Shown one piece after another: positions 1-12,720 of a stretch of DNA of 64,000 nucleotides. The notes below the pieces were generated by a model. The model ran no database searches. It saw nothing but the letters and a program-made list of their open reading frames with translations, and was not told where the DNA came from. The translations under genes were made by a program, and so were the position numbers. How positions within the stretch are numbered: the first letter of the stretch is position 1; every line of letters begins with the position of its first letter. Location: contig CM048591.1 of the NCBI GenBank assembly GCA_026413225.1, forward strand, positions 42,023,803 to 42,087,802, written 5' to 3'. Source of the DNA: Otis tarda (Eukaryota > Chordata > Aves > Otidiformes > Otididae).

Positions 1-84
1 GGGGGGTTGGACTAGATGACCTTTGAAGGTCCCTTCCAACTCTAACCATTCTATGATTCTATGATTCTATGATTCTATGATTCT
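1..84 (+). mobile_element. CR1 LINE, 3' terminal fragment cut by the window edge
   Basis: The window opens inside the 3' end of a CR1 element. Visible are the GGTTGGACTAGATGACC block, the CCCTTCCAAC block and a tail of about four ATTCTATG-type octamers. CR1 ends in such short repeats rather than poly(A). Agreement with the other copies here is nearly perfect, so it looks young. The body of the element lies to the left of the window. Confidence 0.95.
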
Positions 85-736
85 TACCTTACAAGTAGTA
101 ATGAATAAACATTCCCTGTTTATGTTCATAAACTGTTCGCATCATTTATCTACACTTCAAGCTAATAAGCTATTATTTCAGTCTGAATACTAACAAAAAC
201 AAACCCTCCATGCACTGAAAATAAAGTATGACACAGTATGTATTAATAAAGAGCTGTGGATCAGACATCCACAATCCGCCATTTGACTGGGTTATACTTC
301 TAGCACAACAAAACATAATCCAAAATTCTAGACAAAAAAAAAAAGTCTTTAAGTATTTGAATACGAAAAATACCTGTGGTAGAAGTCAATAAGAAATTTA
401 CTCTATCATTTTTAGTCATTCTAATTGAAGTACTTCATTTGTATCAAGCTGTAAGCCTACCTTCCTTTTACTACTGCAAATTTTTCAGGATCACACGAGC
501 ATATGAGTTCCTTTGTACTCTAGACAGTGAATAAATATCTAATTTTAAATAGAAATCTACATTAACTAGAATCATCTAAAAAAAAATAAGAAAGAAGAAG
601 TACTTCAAATGTATCTGACCAAGAATCATGAAATATGAATGCTCTCACTTTTACTTCTAGTCTTCTCCTAGGCATTGGTGAAAAAAACAAGATTTGTGAT
701 CTGAAAAACATACACAAATCTAAATGAAAGAATAAG

Positions 737-875
737 AAGATCTAAGTGTAGCAGGCAACATCATGGAAAAGAGGAAACTCCACAACTCCATGGCTTAAGA
801 TCTAAGTGTAGCAGGCAACATCATGGAAAAGAGGAAACTCCACAGCTCCATGGCTTCCACAACTCCATGGCTTAA
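737..875. repeat. Recent 60-bp tandem duplication plus a partial third copy
   Basis: A 60-bp unit beginning AAGATCTAAG (737-796) is repeated immediately at 797-856 with one visible substitution (A785 versus G845). The last 18-19 bases of the unit (CCACAACTCC...) are repeated again to about 875. The near identity implies a recent duplication by slippage or unequal exchange. Confidence 0.95.
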
Positions 876-3800
876 AACTATTATACTCCAAAAGCAAAAC
901 AAATACCTGTTCAGCTTTCTAACTTTTGCAATTTTATTTGAAAATGTGATAATTACTCACTAATTTTTCTTAGCTCAAGTACAGATACTGTAATGAATAT
1001 TTTTAATTATATCCTTTTTTTCTTCTGTTATACTACAATCCACTGATCAAAATATGACATAAGCTTCTAATTAAACTTTATCTTTGTAGGAAGAAACTAA
1101 ATTTATTTTCTGAGCTCATGCTGTCTTCTAAATCCTTCCGTCAGTCTAACATATTGATCTCTGATTAGATCATAAAAGGAAAAGGTAAATGACAAAAATA
1201 AATATTTTCTCGTATCCACTGAAAAAAAAATAAAAAGATCAAGATCTACCAAAATATAAAATGTAGTTGATAAGAAGTGTGCATATAAAGCATCTTGGAA
1301 GTCAGTTACACAATAACTGAGTGACTATACCAGTGGGCTATTTAAAACACACTAATGAAACAGAACTATAAATTTGAACACCTCCCAAACCCTAGTCTAT
1401 GAAGCCAAACCAGAAGAGATAATTATATACAGTAAACATGCTTTACAGCTTATTTTGACAGTTTGTAAAGAAGGACTTGTTAAAACAATGACTTTACATC
1501 CAAATCAAAAAATTTCAATGGATCTACAGTCCACAATACCTGTAAGGTAGTTTTTCTCTTGGTCAGTATAAAGTATTGATTTATCACCTTCCTTTCATTT
1601 CAAGTAATATGTATCAATGTACTCCACAATTTCTGAGAGACTTGCGATGTGAGGACACAGTTTGTGGTGTCATATGGTACTGTGTAAAAGTCTACTTAAC
1701 TGCTAAATTGGCAAATCCTCCCACCCCCCACGCATGTGAACAGCAGTTTTTCTATAAGAAAATTGAACTTCTATTGTGTACATGTGAATCTTTCTTTCTG
1801 TTTTCCAAGTTCCACACTGAGCAACAACCCAGCCAAAGCTTCTGAAATCTGGGTGGCAAAGCTGCACTTTGAATGAAAGACAGAAACTGCCCTTTAATAT
1901 TGTTGGAAAACACACAACAATATAGGGAAACCACAGCAGGACAAATTCTCCCCTCACAGGCATACACAGAACTCTCATTGACGTCAAAAGTTTTTCTGGC
2001 ACTCTATATCTAATGGAAAAATATTGCCCATTGTGTCAACTATGCCACTGAAATTCAAATTGAATGGGACCTCAGGGACAGAAAGAAGGAAAACCTAAAA
2101 ATGCAAAAGATCGGTGAAGTTCATATTTCACATATACAGTCTTTGAACTGGTCAAAAAGATTAACTGACATATGATTATGCTCAGGTTGTCCATATGTCC
2201 ACCTTTGTGAATTCAATCTCAAGTTTAATAGAATAGTCCCTGCATCATTCCTTCCCAGAAGCCCTCATGTCCCATTCCCACACCCTCATGTCTGAGACAC
2301 CAGCAAGACGAGAAAAGGATAGACTTGTTTTTTCCCGGCAGTTTTAAATAGAAGAAAATATTCTGTTTCAAATGCCAACTCTACACATATATCTTAAAGT
2401 GCTTTACAAGTGTACGTTTATAAACTTCACAATAATTAGGAAATTGTTTTCAAAGACAATTTCTAACTTTGGCTGGCTCAGCCTCCAGTTACCGAAAATG
2501 AAATTAAATATCAATTTGCAATTAACCATCAACAAACAAATAATTTTTCAAAAATGTAGTTACCCTGAAGGTATTGTGTGATATTTTTTTCTAGTTAATA
2601 TGCATAACAAAAAAAAAAATCTCATTTCATGTAGATCATCTCTACTTCATTCTGAGCAATGCAGGAGAAATAAGAAAAATTGTGGCTAAGACAGATCATA
2701 ATCTCATAACTGTGTACATTCCCAAAATCCCACTGAGAAGCAAAGTACTGCACATACTTGAGATTTTGAGTCAGGTGATTTCTTTGAAAAATGTTCAAGG
2801 ATTATAGCAAATTAATAGAACAAGTGGAGGAAAGTTTTCGTTTTGGCTCAGTATTTTCTACCTTTCATGGGCAATGGATCTTAGTAAACATAAATGTGGA
2901 TGGAAATATTCAAATAACAGCCAGAAATAACACTTAAGAGATAGGGCTTCAAAGGCAGCTGAAGCCTCTTCCAGTAAAGGAGATTTCTGTCCTATGGATA
3001 GGTCTCATTATTAAGTGAGAGTATCTCTATTTAAAAGAAGGGGGCAGGTCTATAAAAGGAGGTAGGCTTTCTTGTAAACCCCTAACACAAGATGTACTTC
3101 CCCACTCAAACCCCCGCTGCTCTCTTTAGTGCAGAGAAACTTAGATTTTGTCCAGTAAGTCTTTATTGGTGCCTGAAATTCTCATTAAAGCCATGCCCAG
3201 AAATGCCTCATAATAGACACCAACAAAGAGCTCTAAGTATTACTTTAGGATGTATAAATCAGACACTTGTTTGCTTAACCCTTCTAGTTCATACTTAGTC
3301 ATACATATACGCATTGCAAAAATCAGTGGAGGGAAATATGAGTATATTAGTGCCACTACATCCCACAACATTGTGGAAGTATCAGTATTTTTAAATATAC
3401 CAGCAGAGAGAATATGCATCCAGGATATTCAAGGCTCAATTCTCAATGCAATTGCCACTTGCACTTACAATCACTCGTTTCTATGTTTTTAGCGAATATT
3501 TTCACCAGTGTGCTACTATGTTTATTGTAGAAGTGTACTCATATGAGATGAAATGAAATTAAAATGTAATATAAAAAAAAAAAAGACAACTCTTAGATTT
3601 GCAAATTTCTACTATGGATTAAAAAAAAAAAAACCTAAAATCACAGACTAAAATATTTTAAACACACTGTCGTAGTTCCACAACACACACCCTTTTCCTC
3701 AATATTTCCATTTACTTGCTTATGCAAAATTTACTTTTGCAGATCCTGGTTTTGGAGCATAATTCTCCTCTGCAGATGGGCTTAGCATGCTTAAAGTATG

Positions 3801-4165
3801 TTGTCTTTCCAGCAATATAATGATGCAGTCAGATAAAAGCTATCAACTGTCCCTTCAAACCTTTGCCTTTTATCCTGAAGCTAAAAATGTTCACATTACA
3901 ATCCATAAATGCCTGAGCATTCATGAAGTATTTTTAACTGTTCTCACATGTTATGGAACCTGTTACTTTACTGAAAATATATTTAGACAATATGAGAAAG
4001 ACAAACTCCACTGTCTTAAAGTACCAGAACTACAGTCCTGTTTGCTCTACCCACTAATGGCAAAAGAAGCTTAACCTTCTAACTAGAAGTGTGGATTCCG
4101 TAGAACAGCTATGCATATTAAATTTCCTTTGCACATCCACTCAAAATCTATAAAGGAAGAAAAAG

Positions 4166-4255
4166 AGTTGTTGTTTTGGGGTTGTTGTGGGGTTTTTGTT
4201 TGTTTTGGTGTTGTTGATGGTTGGTCGGTTTGATCTTGTTTCTTTGTTTGGGATC
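4166..4255 (+). repeat. G/T-skewed low-complexity patch
   Basis: The + strand is almost pure G and T (GTTGTTGTTTTGGGGTTG and similar), with very few A or C, over about 90 bases. It is strongly strand-asymmetric. The opposite strand gives a Q/P/T/K-rich open frame that is only a by-product of the repeat. Confidence 0.75.
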
Positions 4256-6545
4256 TGTTTCCCACTTCAAACAAACAAGGAATCAAAATACCTAGCTGTG
4301 TAATTTCTGTCATTAAGTTCTGTCAGGACCTTGGTCAGCTCTCTGAAAGAAATGTCCCATAAAAAATCAGCTGGGATAAAAGGTGAGCATTAAGGAATTA
4401 GGGAACAAGTGTGTGCAATCTACCATATTATATTTGTTAGGCCCAAAAATGGGAAAGGGCCAGTGGTTTGCTGTCTGGTTCAGGCACCTCATTCTATTTA
4501 AAAGACTTTCTCCAGGGACAAACTGCTAGTTACTTGGAGATCTAGCAGAGATCAGTTATAGACATAACAGCCGGGAAGCTCTGCCTGCCAGAATAGCCAG
4601 ATAGCCCTGCTTTTTCTGTCCAGCTTGCTTAGACAATAGTGACTGTGTTTGACACAACAGACAGAAGGCTAAAAGCGTGCCACTGAGTTTAAAAGACCAA
4701 GAGATGGATGTCTCGAGTAATCACATAACATATAAAATTTGAATCTCCAAAGGGTCTAATAACAAACCTCTTAACCCAGAAACAGATATTTGGCCAGGAG
4801 TGAGAATTACAGGACTTTAAGATATATTCAACTCATTAAAAAATGTGTTTGTCAGCACTGCACTAGTTTTGATTCATCAATGCCCTTATGACCTGCTGAG
4901 TAAATTGCTTACTTTTTAAACTGTCACTAAGTCCACAACATACTTCAGAATTTGTCCCTCTTTGCCTGCAGAAGCCTACATTTCTGTTGTTTTTAGAATT
5001 AATAATCTAAATTAAATGTTTATTTTGGGGTTAAATAAATCAAACCAATTCAAAATATAAACCTACTATTTAGTGCCATAAGCAATAGTATGCTGTTGTA
5101 TGGCAGCTTTAAAATAATGATAAATTTATATTAAGAAATTAAATATTTCCTTGTGGCTCTAAAGTGTTAACAAATTAACATCTAGAACTATCTCTTTTTT
5201 AAAAAAAAAAAAAGACAAAAACAACACAACATTTTGAAGAGAGATTAAAGAAAAAAAAATCACCTTCTAAAAGAAGTTTGGACTAGACAACCTAACAACA
5301 TTACAATCCAAGCAGGCATGAATTCCATATCACTCAAGTAGTGTTCCCTCAAAAACTTGCATTGAAGTGAACTAATTTCCTCATGGGTCCAGGGTGCTGA
5401 TTATCTGAATCAGTTGCAAAATCAAGGACTAAGTCTGCAAGTGATTATTTACTCCAGATACAGATATGTAGGTATTTAAACAAGGGTAAGTAAGGCTTAA
5501 AGAACAGAATTATTAAAAATTCAGATCTTTTTTCCCCTTGGATTTTAGAGAAAGTAATCATTGTGGATGTTCTTGCTTTCTGTGTGATTAGAGAACTTAG
5601 GAAAGTGCTAAAGAAACAGTCATTCATTTTCTTATTATAGAAATTAACTTGGCAAGTTAACTGACACATTAGACAAAAATCTCATTGAACCTTATGAGAA
5701 ACTTACTGCATTTTCTTAGAAGATATTGCTTTGGAGAATGAATGGATAGTTTTGTATTTTTGTCCTTTCAACTTGTTTTACCTTTACCAAGGTTTTCTAC
5801 ACATCTGAAACTCAGTAGCATCTGCTAAGAAGTTTTCTTGCAGTATGCACATCTGTTTGCTAGGAATCAGCCTGAGACCATCAAACTCCATTCCTAAAGC
5901 TCAAACTAATGTAAGCAAGATTTTGGCAATAGAAGATCAATATAGGTTTTGAATTGGACATTAAGGAGCCAATTTGTTAATAGGGAATTTGTTCCACGAA
6001 GAACATTCCTTAGAAAGGACTACTTCTTTTTATGCTAGTGACATGAAGTTTTTATCCAGCATCCAGAGGAAGAATGAAACAATTTGTCCATTTAATTGGT
6101 CAGCTTCAGAAGAAAAAAAAAATGCATCATTTCTTCAGTAGCAGGCAAAGGACAAGTGGTCATTAAAGAAGAGCCGGAAAGCTGCAGATAGAACAGCAGG
6201 GTCATTTACACAGATTCCACAACCCCATTTAAGATTATTTGATTGCTTTATTTGCCCCAGAGGCCCCACTCGTCACATGAATTTACTTGTCTGTTTAAAA
6301 AACAAAATGCCTACTAACCACTTTCCTGTGCTTTGATGCAAAGTACTTCTTTTAAATTGAGTGAGAATTAAACTCAATGCACCCGGTTCCATAACAACAT
6401 TCCTTGTAATGAGAGCCATATTTTAATGGAAAGTACAAATTAAAAGCACACAAATGATAAACCACATATATCAGTTTATAAAAAAATAAAGAGTCCCTTC
6501 ATTTATTCATTTCACTAAATAATGTGATGATGCATACTAAAATGA

Positions 6546-6568
6546 AACACACAAACACACACACACAC
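6546..6568. repeat. (CA)n microsatellite
   Basis: An interrupted CA dinucleotide run of about 23 bases (ACACAAACACAC...). Confidence 0.9.
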
Positions 6569-6849
6569 TAAAGAAGTTATATCCCCAATAGCATAAAGAT
6601 GTCTCTCTGAAAAAGGAGACATTGAAAAATCTGTTCCCAGTTAAGCAGGCAAACACAGAATAATATCTAGCTAATGTTAATCTGGATCTCTAACAACAAT
6701 GATTTCAATGTCTCTTGCATTTAATTCCATTAAAGGACTTTAAAACTTTTTTCTTTTTTTTTTAAATAATTCTGTGATAAGCTCTCTTTCTTATTTTTCT
6801 TATTTTTTTATTTTTAAACAGACATCTTGAAACATAAGATACAGACTAG

Positions 6850-6953
6850 AATCATAGAATCATAGAATGGTTAGGGTTGGAAGGGACCTTCAAAGGTCAT
6901 CTAGTCCAACCCCCCTGCAAGAAGCAGGGACATCCCTGACTAGATCAGGTTGC
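6850..6953 (-). mobile_element. CR1 LINE, short 3' end, - strand
   Basis: Read on the - strand this is the CR1 3' end: the AGCAACCTGATCTAG region, the ccctgcttcttgcagggg stem, GGTTGGACTAGATGACC, the CCCTTCCAAC block and two ATTCTATG tail units. Only about 104 bases remain. At its 5' end it abuts an A-rich tract (on the - strand) and then unrelated GC-richer sequence. Confidence 0.95.
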
Positions 6954-7002
6954 TTTTTTTTTATTATTATTTTTTTTATTATTTTATTATTATTATTTTT
7001 TT
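6954..7002. repeat. T/ATT-rich tract at the CR1 5' junction
   Basis: About 49 bases made only of T and A, as T runs with TTA repeats. On the - strand it reads as an A/AAT-rich tract placed exactly between a GC-richer block (7003-7210) and the 5' truncation point of the CR1. It could be the tail of another retroposed RNA or an A-rich target site expanded after insertion. Confidence 0.85.
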
Positions 7003-7210
7003 GTCACCACTGTCATCCACATCAGTGTTGGTGGCGGAGGATAGACACATACGAATTATGAAGACTCCTCCAGGGGGTTGCAGGTGCCAACCATTCCTCT
7101 CCTAACTGTTGCCTGCCTGGCCAGCAAAGACTCTTTGCTGCCTCACAGGAGTTGTGAGCATGTTAATGCTTAGCCTAAGAGGTGATTAGGTCCTGCCTAT
7201 CTGTTGTATA
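7003..7210. other. GC-richer block of unknown origin next to CR1
   Basis: This block is visibly richer in G and C than its surroundings (for example GGTGGCGGAGG and TGCCTGCCTGGCC). No open frame of note crosses it. Its - strand ends in the A/AAT tract at 6954-7002, which would suit a retroposed transcript or an LTR fragment, but I recognise no family. Confidence 0.4.
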
Positions 7211-9650
7211 TTAGGCAAGAAATTACTGCTTTACACTTTCAAGTTATGTATATCTTGTTTGCAGAACCTCTTTGCACCTTGCTAAAGAAGCTCAAACAAA
7301 TTGACTCACAACAACTTCCAGTACTGTTAAAAATTTTCACTGGATGAATAACACTTGACTGATACCAACATGGGATAAGGTTCACATGCTTGAATGTGGC
7401 AAAGGAAAATATGTTGAGCAGTTTTATACATAACACCATCTCCTTTGTTAAAAAATTTGTGTCTGTAAACTGGTTGACACATATTACAATATAGGACTAC
7501 TCCTGAATTCAGGATGTTGAACTATGCAATACAAAATACATCAGACCCAGAAAAAGTGGGTAAGTAAAGTGGGTAAACTTTCATTAAGTAAAAGCTGTCT
7601 AAATTGCATGCTAAGAATAAAGTCTTATTGTCAAAGGGAAAGTTCAGGAGGAAAACAAACAATCCAAAATTATATAAAGAATATATTATATATATATATA
7701 AAATTATATAAAGAATAATTATAACCATAGTAGAAGATCATAGTCCCAACAATTAATCTAAAAAGTACTTCAGGTTGGCTTATTCCATACAGTGTTCATC
7801 AAAAGCATTATGTGTCAAATTTATTCTACAGTTCATAAAAGCCATCTGCTAACAGTTTCATGGCGTCATTTTTGTGTTTAGTCTCTTCAAAGACACGGGG
7901 ACTCCAAAAAGATTAAGTCTCCTGTATGCTACTGACTGAACACCATGTATTCTGTGACTCTTTTTACCCATCACTAACTAAGCTCCATAGTTTATCTTCT
8001 GATTCATTTTGCTCTGCTCAATTTCTGCCAATAATACCGTTGTTTTTCCTGTCACTCATACAAAAAATTGAGCTGTGACTGTCCAGACTCCTTGTTCCTT
8101 GGCATTTAGGTAAAAATTTGTCCTTTTGTCCTCTATAAAATCACCATTTCTTGTTGCTCCTAAATCCCTCTATCACATTATATTTTTACAAGAAAAATTA
8201 ACATTATTCCATGAACAAAAGGGATAAATTTAGTATTTTTTTTCAACCAAGCTCTGTATGCCTCCAAACATAATGTAATTCATCACATTTCATATAACCT
8301 TAATTCAAAATGCTCCACAAAACAAAATCATAAACAATTGTAAAAGCAGAAACTAAAGATACGCAAAGGAGAACATGTCTTTGGAAAAGATTTGCAAGAA
8401 ATAGGAAATCATAGCCAAAAGTGTATGGATGTATCTACATTAGATTTTTGTTTGGATCGGGAGTATGATCTTGAAGAAAATATTCCAATTATCCTCATTT
8501 ATCATGTTTCCGGTCATATCACATAGCACTCCTGGAACATAAGAATGGAATTTTGGATGAAACAAACCCAGAAGATGCACCACAATTGCTCAAAGTAAAA
8601 GACCTATGAAAAGCTACACTACAAACATCAGGTTCTCAATTGAACAGTTTTGCTCTACGGACCCACATTTGTAGGTCCACACTGATTGTTGGAGTTGATA
8701 TAGTCCATCAGGAACCGAAAATCCCTTGACCAAGAGCAATGAAACAATGTAGTTTCCCACAGTTCTTTCTGTTGGAAAATCCTGTCCAAATGAAAATTAG
8801 AAGCTTTGGACATTTGCTCAAAATTTCTGGAAATGCTCAGTATGCACAATACACGTATAAAATGTATAATGCATTCACAAGAAATGTTGTACACATAGCA
8901 TTCATCAGATCTACTGAACATTTGTCACAAAGATGGTGTATCAAGACATATCAGATGTGCTACACACACATACGTTTCTGTTTAGGAACACCTTACAAAT
9001 AGGTATAATAAAAGATTTCCTGAATAGACATTCAGAAAATTAATGATTGAATTACATGAAGAAACAGTAAAAAAGACAAAGGAAATCTGAATTTACCACA
9101 CTGTTTTAAAGTTTAGGAAGTCTGAACTTTGGGGATAAGATTAAAAGAGAAAGAAAAATGAACTTAGAAATGCTCATTTTCTTGAAAGAAATACACTCCT
9201 CTGTCTTTTACATGCGTAGTGGCAGAAATTTGAAATTAACAGACTATCTGGAAGAAAATTAGATGTTAAGTAAGCAAATGATTGATGAAAGAAGGACAAA
9301 CTAAAAAATCCTTTAATTGATCCAGCATATTGCAGTTCATGACATTCACTAGCAACAAGCTGCAAAAGAGAGCAAGCTGAGAACTTTTATTAGAATTACT
9401 ATCCATCTTTAATGTTCTTTAACAACCCTGTTTTTCATTTTCCTTACCTCCTACTGCAATTTACAAACCAGTATTATCGTTATTGGCTATTAACACATCC
9501 AAATTTAAAAGATTTGGAGGATATAATCCATTATTAGATCTTTTGGAAAAGCAGGTATACTTAAAGAACTAATTCAATGTACCTTTATTCAGATCTTGAA
9601 AACACTGACCAAAACTGAACAAATTATTTAATTCACTCAAACTGAGCCCA
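7211..9650. other. AT-rich unique DNA, no supported gene
   Basis: Unique AT-rich sequence with dense stops. At 7665-7720 an 18-base AT-rich segment (AAATTATATAAAGAATA) occurs twice on either side of a short TA run. ORFs of 63-88 codons at 8655-9002 overlap on both strands and look random. Nothing else is recognised. Confidence 0.65.
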
Positions 9651-10292
9651 GGCCTCAATTTTAGGGTCAGTGCTCTTTAATGTTTTTATAAATGATCTGG
9701 ACTCAGGAATTGAATGTACATTAAACAAAGTTGCCAATGATACTAAACTTGGAGGAGCTGTAGACTCCCTCAAGAGCAGAGAGGTCTTACAGAAATTTAA
9801 CAGGAGCAAGTGCAGGATTCTCTTGCAGAGGTGGGGTAATCCTGGTTTTATGTACAAATTGGGGCACAAGAGGCTGGAGAGTAGCCCTGTGGAAAGAGAC
9901 CTGGAGGACTGGGTTGATGATAAGTTAAATACGAATCAACACTGTGTCTTGGCATCAAAAAGGGCCAGCTGTCTCCTGGTGTACATCAAATACAGCATAG
10001 CTAGCTGGTCAGGGGAGGTGGTTGTCCCACTCTACACTGCCATGTTGCAGTCCTACCTCTAATGTAGTTTTGAGTGCCTCAGTGTAAAAAGGTCATCAAA
10101 CTGTTAGAGTGCGTCCAGAGGAGGGCGATCAAGGTGGTGAAAGGCTTCAAGGGCAAGACTTATGAGTAGTGGCTGAGGTCACTTGGTTTGTTCAGCCTGG
10201 AGAAGAGAAGGAGCATCTGGGTGATGCTCTTAGTCATATGGTTTAGTCCCTGTGAGGAGCAGGGAGTTAGTCTCAATGTTCCTTATGGGTCC
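9651..10292 (+). mobile_element. CR1 LINE, 5'-truncated and internally deleted (second 3'-end type)
   Basis: This copy begins inside the reverse transcriptase region and runs into the 3' end, where CTGTGAGGAGCAG and CCTTATGGGTCC replace the usual GGACTAGATGACC block. It belongs to the same CR1 type as 48738-49723. Compared with that copy it lacks about 45 bp in frame near 9793 and about 234 bp at 10208-10211, where AAGG is the shared microhomology. The octamer tail is missing. Confidence 0.92.
9670..10062 (+). pseudogene. CR1 ORF2 reverse transcriptase remnant
   Basis: A 130-codon open frame corresponding to the part of CR1 ORF2 after the PQGSVLGP motif. It starts MLFNVFINDLDSGIECTL. The catalytic motif C, normally FADD, reads VANDTKLGGA, so the first aspartate of the pair is replaced by asparagine. 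About 15 codons between LQ and KFN are missing compared with the sibling at 48.7 kb, without shifting the frame. The frame ends at a stop where the family continues through PHLEYCVQ. The N-terminal endonuclease and most of the RT palm are absent. The ATG is an internal methionine, not a true start. A dead relic with no expected product. Confidence 0.9.
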
Positions 10293-11499
10293 TTATGCAT
10301 TTTCAGAGAAATGTCTTCATAATCTAATAGTCAAGGTAAATAACAGGAAATTAATTCATTTGTTTCCCTCTAAAATTAGAAGAGTTGGACCTATTTACTT
10401 TCAAAGTCACCTTGTCAGTTACTGTCACAGAGGACAATCAAGGCTTTTGGGTAATCTTAGCACTACAAACTTCTATGTCTAAAATTGTTTTGGAGGTAAG
10501 AGATAATGTTTCCTCTTTGAGATGAGTGTGTGGCCTAGCAAGCTTCATGACAACAACAAAATACAATGTTTGAAAAAGTTTTGAAATGAAGCAACAGTAG
10601 AGGAGAAATGAATACTGGTACTTTGGCTGAACAGAGCTGGCAGAAACTAATAAGTACAAAAAACTCCATATATTATTTTTATAGCAGCAAGTTGGATACA
10701 CATTTGGAAATAGAATTTTGAGTACTATTACACATTTAGATTGATTTAAAGCTTTGGTTTTGACTGCAGGCATCCAAGTAAGATGGTTTGAATTTAAGTT
10801 CTTTTCTGTATTCTGGTTTCACACAGATTTCTTACAACTGTTCACATAAAAAGAATTTAGCTCTCCAAAATCCCTTTATTTAAAAAGTTTTCAAAATGTT
10901 GATTTTTTTTTTCCAAACAAGAGTAGTACAACTATTGCATTTAAACAGACAAAGCAAAAATTTTACTACAATTATTATGAACCATTAGAGAACGTAGCCT
11001 TAGATCCTTGCTCCTAATTCACTTAGATGACTTTGTAGAACTTTGGTGATCATGGGTCACTTTTTTGGCAATCTGTCCCCAGCTTCTGTGTTAGGAGTGT
11101 AGTAGTTAAAAGAATTAATTCCCCTGAGTGGGATGGGGAGTAGGGGGAAATATAGGAAAGAAAATTAACATTTGGCTGTTAGTTTCTCCTTTGAGGTTTA
11201 ACCTATCTGTTGTCATCTGTAAGTAAACAAAATGACTAATCATTAGTTTCTGACTAGGGCATCAGATATATGCTTAGCTGAGATGGGAGTTGTATATCCT
11301 GTTTAGTTTACTGTGTCATTTCGGTTAGTACATCCCACAGTCCATTGTTCAGCATATTGTGTGTTTTACGTCTATTGAGTTGCTCAGTGGAACATCACAC
11401 TTTTAAAACTATACTATTTCCTATTAGTGACCTCAGGAAATCTTCATAGGGAGCCCTAGTAGTAATTATCAATCAATTGTAACTGGCTCTTATTTTTCC

Positions 11500-12720
11500 A
11501 TTATCTTGACAAATATGTCAATTGCTGAGCTCCGGTCTTATGGTCATCTCTCTATCAAAATGTCTAAAAGAGGCAAGTTACATCACCCAAGGTCCAAGGA
11601 CTTCCCAATTCCTTGTAGATTATCACTAAACTTGTCATCATTCTCTGTTCTGATCAGTCTACAGCACTGTCACTTCACATACACTTCCAATTCTTTGAGT
11701 TTGTTGCCTCATTTTCTTACAGAAACTCAGTTTCTTCCTCAGTGTACGGATTCTTTACGTAAGTCTCTGAATATCCTCCCTTCTAAGTAGCAATGTGCAA
11801 GTGTCTCTCGTAGCCTTTCTCAACATGTATTTTCTTTACTTGTCCCTGTTCCCTGATGACCCTATTTAAAGCTCACCTCACTGGATTAGCAAGTTTGTTC
11901 ATACACTTTCTTCTCCCTATGTACCACATGGAGCCTCTCTCTTTATAGCAATATTTTTTCAGATCTATTTGAAGAAGCCAGCCTTGCTAGAAACACTAGC
12001 TAAACAGGCAGGCATTAGTCTGCTGGATCTGTCTCCTACTAAGCAGGTGCCTGACCTGAAGAACTGAGAGGAATGTTATCCAGACTGCTGTCCTCCTAAA
12101 CCCTGAACCCAGAGCTGTGTAGTCACCTATAGTATGTTCAGTGTCCCCACTAGCCATGTCAGCTTGTGGATAAGAAACAACAGATACTAGTATAAATAAG
12201 CCTTGGCAGTCTCTGTAATTCTCTGTAGTTCTCTCTCTGGAGGATTCCCTTAACAGAACTTTTTCATTCTCCTCTGATACCAAGGCCTTTGCAAAAACCT
12301 TTTTCCACCTTCTGCTGCCAGAATTTACCAGCTTCCAGGTTACACTCATGTGGAAATTCCTGTCCTCTTTCTTCTACTGCCTTGCCTTGCTCATACATCC
12401 TTTCACACCTCTGAAGAGTGGAGGCCATTTCCTCAACAGGATAACTCTTTGAAGCCAGACATCCTTAATTCAACAAAGCCTGCTCATCTCTTCTTGCATC
12501 TTCCTCACATGGCACTACTCAGTCAGAAAACGGCTGTCACAAGTGAGGCCACAGCCACCATTCCTGGTCCCAACTCTTTGGCGAAGCACCCGATAATTTG
12601 GGCACAATTTCAGGATGGGTTTTAGTTAGTCAACAATCCCAGCAGGCTGCTGGGGAACACAGTCCTCTCCCAATTAAGGCCATGAAGTAGTCCATCAGGC
12701 ATACTTCTGACAGCCTAAGA
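11500..12720. other. GC- and pyrimidine-richer stretch, unidentified
   Basis: About 1.2 kb whose + strand is richer in C and T than its surroundings (many CTCTC, CCTTGC and TTCCTC words). Overlapping ORFs of 94 (+), 117 (-) and 91 (+) codons occur; the last, from 12350, begins with a hydrophobic MEIPVLFLLLPCLAHTS-like stretch that could mimic a signal peptide. No family is recognised, and long frames on both strands argue against a specific coding call. An eroded repeat or a non-coding transcript would also fit. Confidence 0.3.

Larger units (their letters stand above)
85..6849. other. AT-rich unique DNA, no supported gene
   Basis: About 6.8 kb of AT-rich DNA with stops in every frame and many A or T runs. 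It holds a 60-bp tandem duplication (737-875), a G/T-skewed patch (4166-4255) and a CA microsatellite (6546-6568), listed separately. ORFs here reach at most about 100 codons and have compositions typical of random AT-rich DNA. A - strand stretch ending near 1985 follows a T-rich acceptor-like site near 2095, but it stops after about 36 codons and I do not call it. Confidence 0.7.

Noticed and set aside
5270..5315. TTGGACTAGACAACCTAACA, resembling a CR1 3' block
   Set aside because: Only about ten consecutive bases match, the rest is poor and there is no octamer tail. It might be a very old CR1 but cannot be supported.
6867..6890. TTAGGG-like word (GGTTAGGGTTGG) suggesting telomeric repeats
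   Set aside because: It occurs once per copy at the fixed place in the CR1 3' end (also near 23834 and 34621). It is not a telomeric array.
12350..12625. + strand ORF starting with a signal-peptide-like hydrophobic stretch
   Set aside because: No cysteine pattern, no known domain, an overlapping longer frame on the other strand, and no splice or promoter context.
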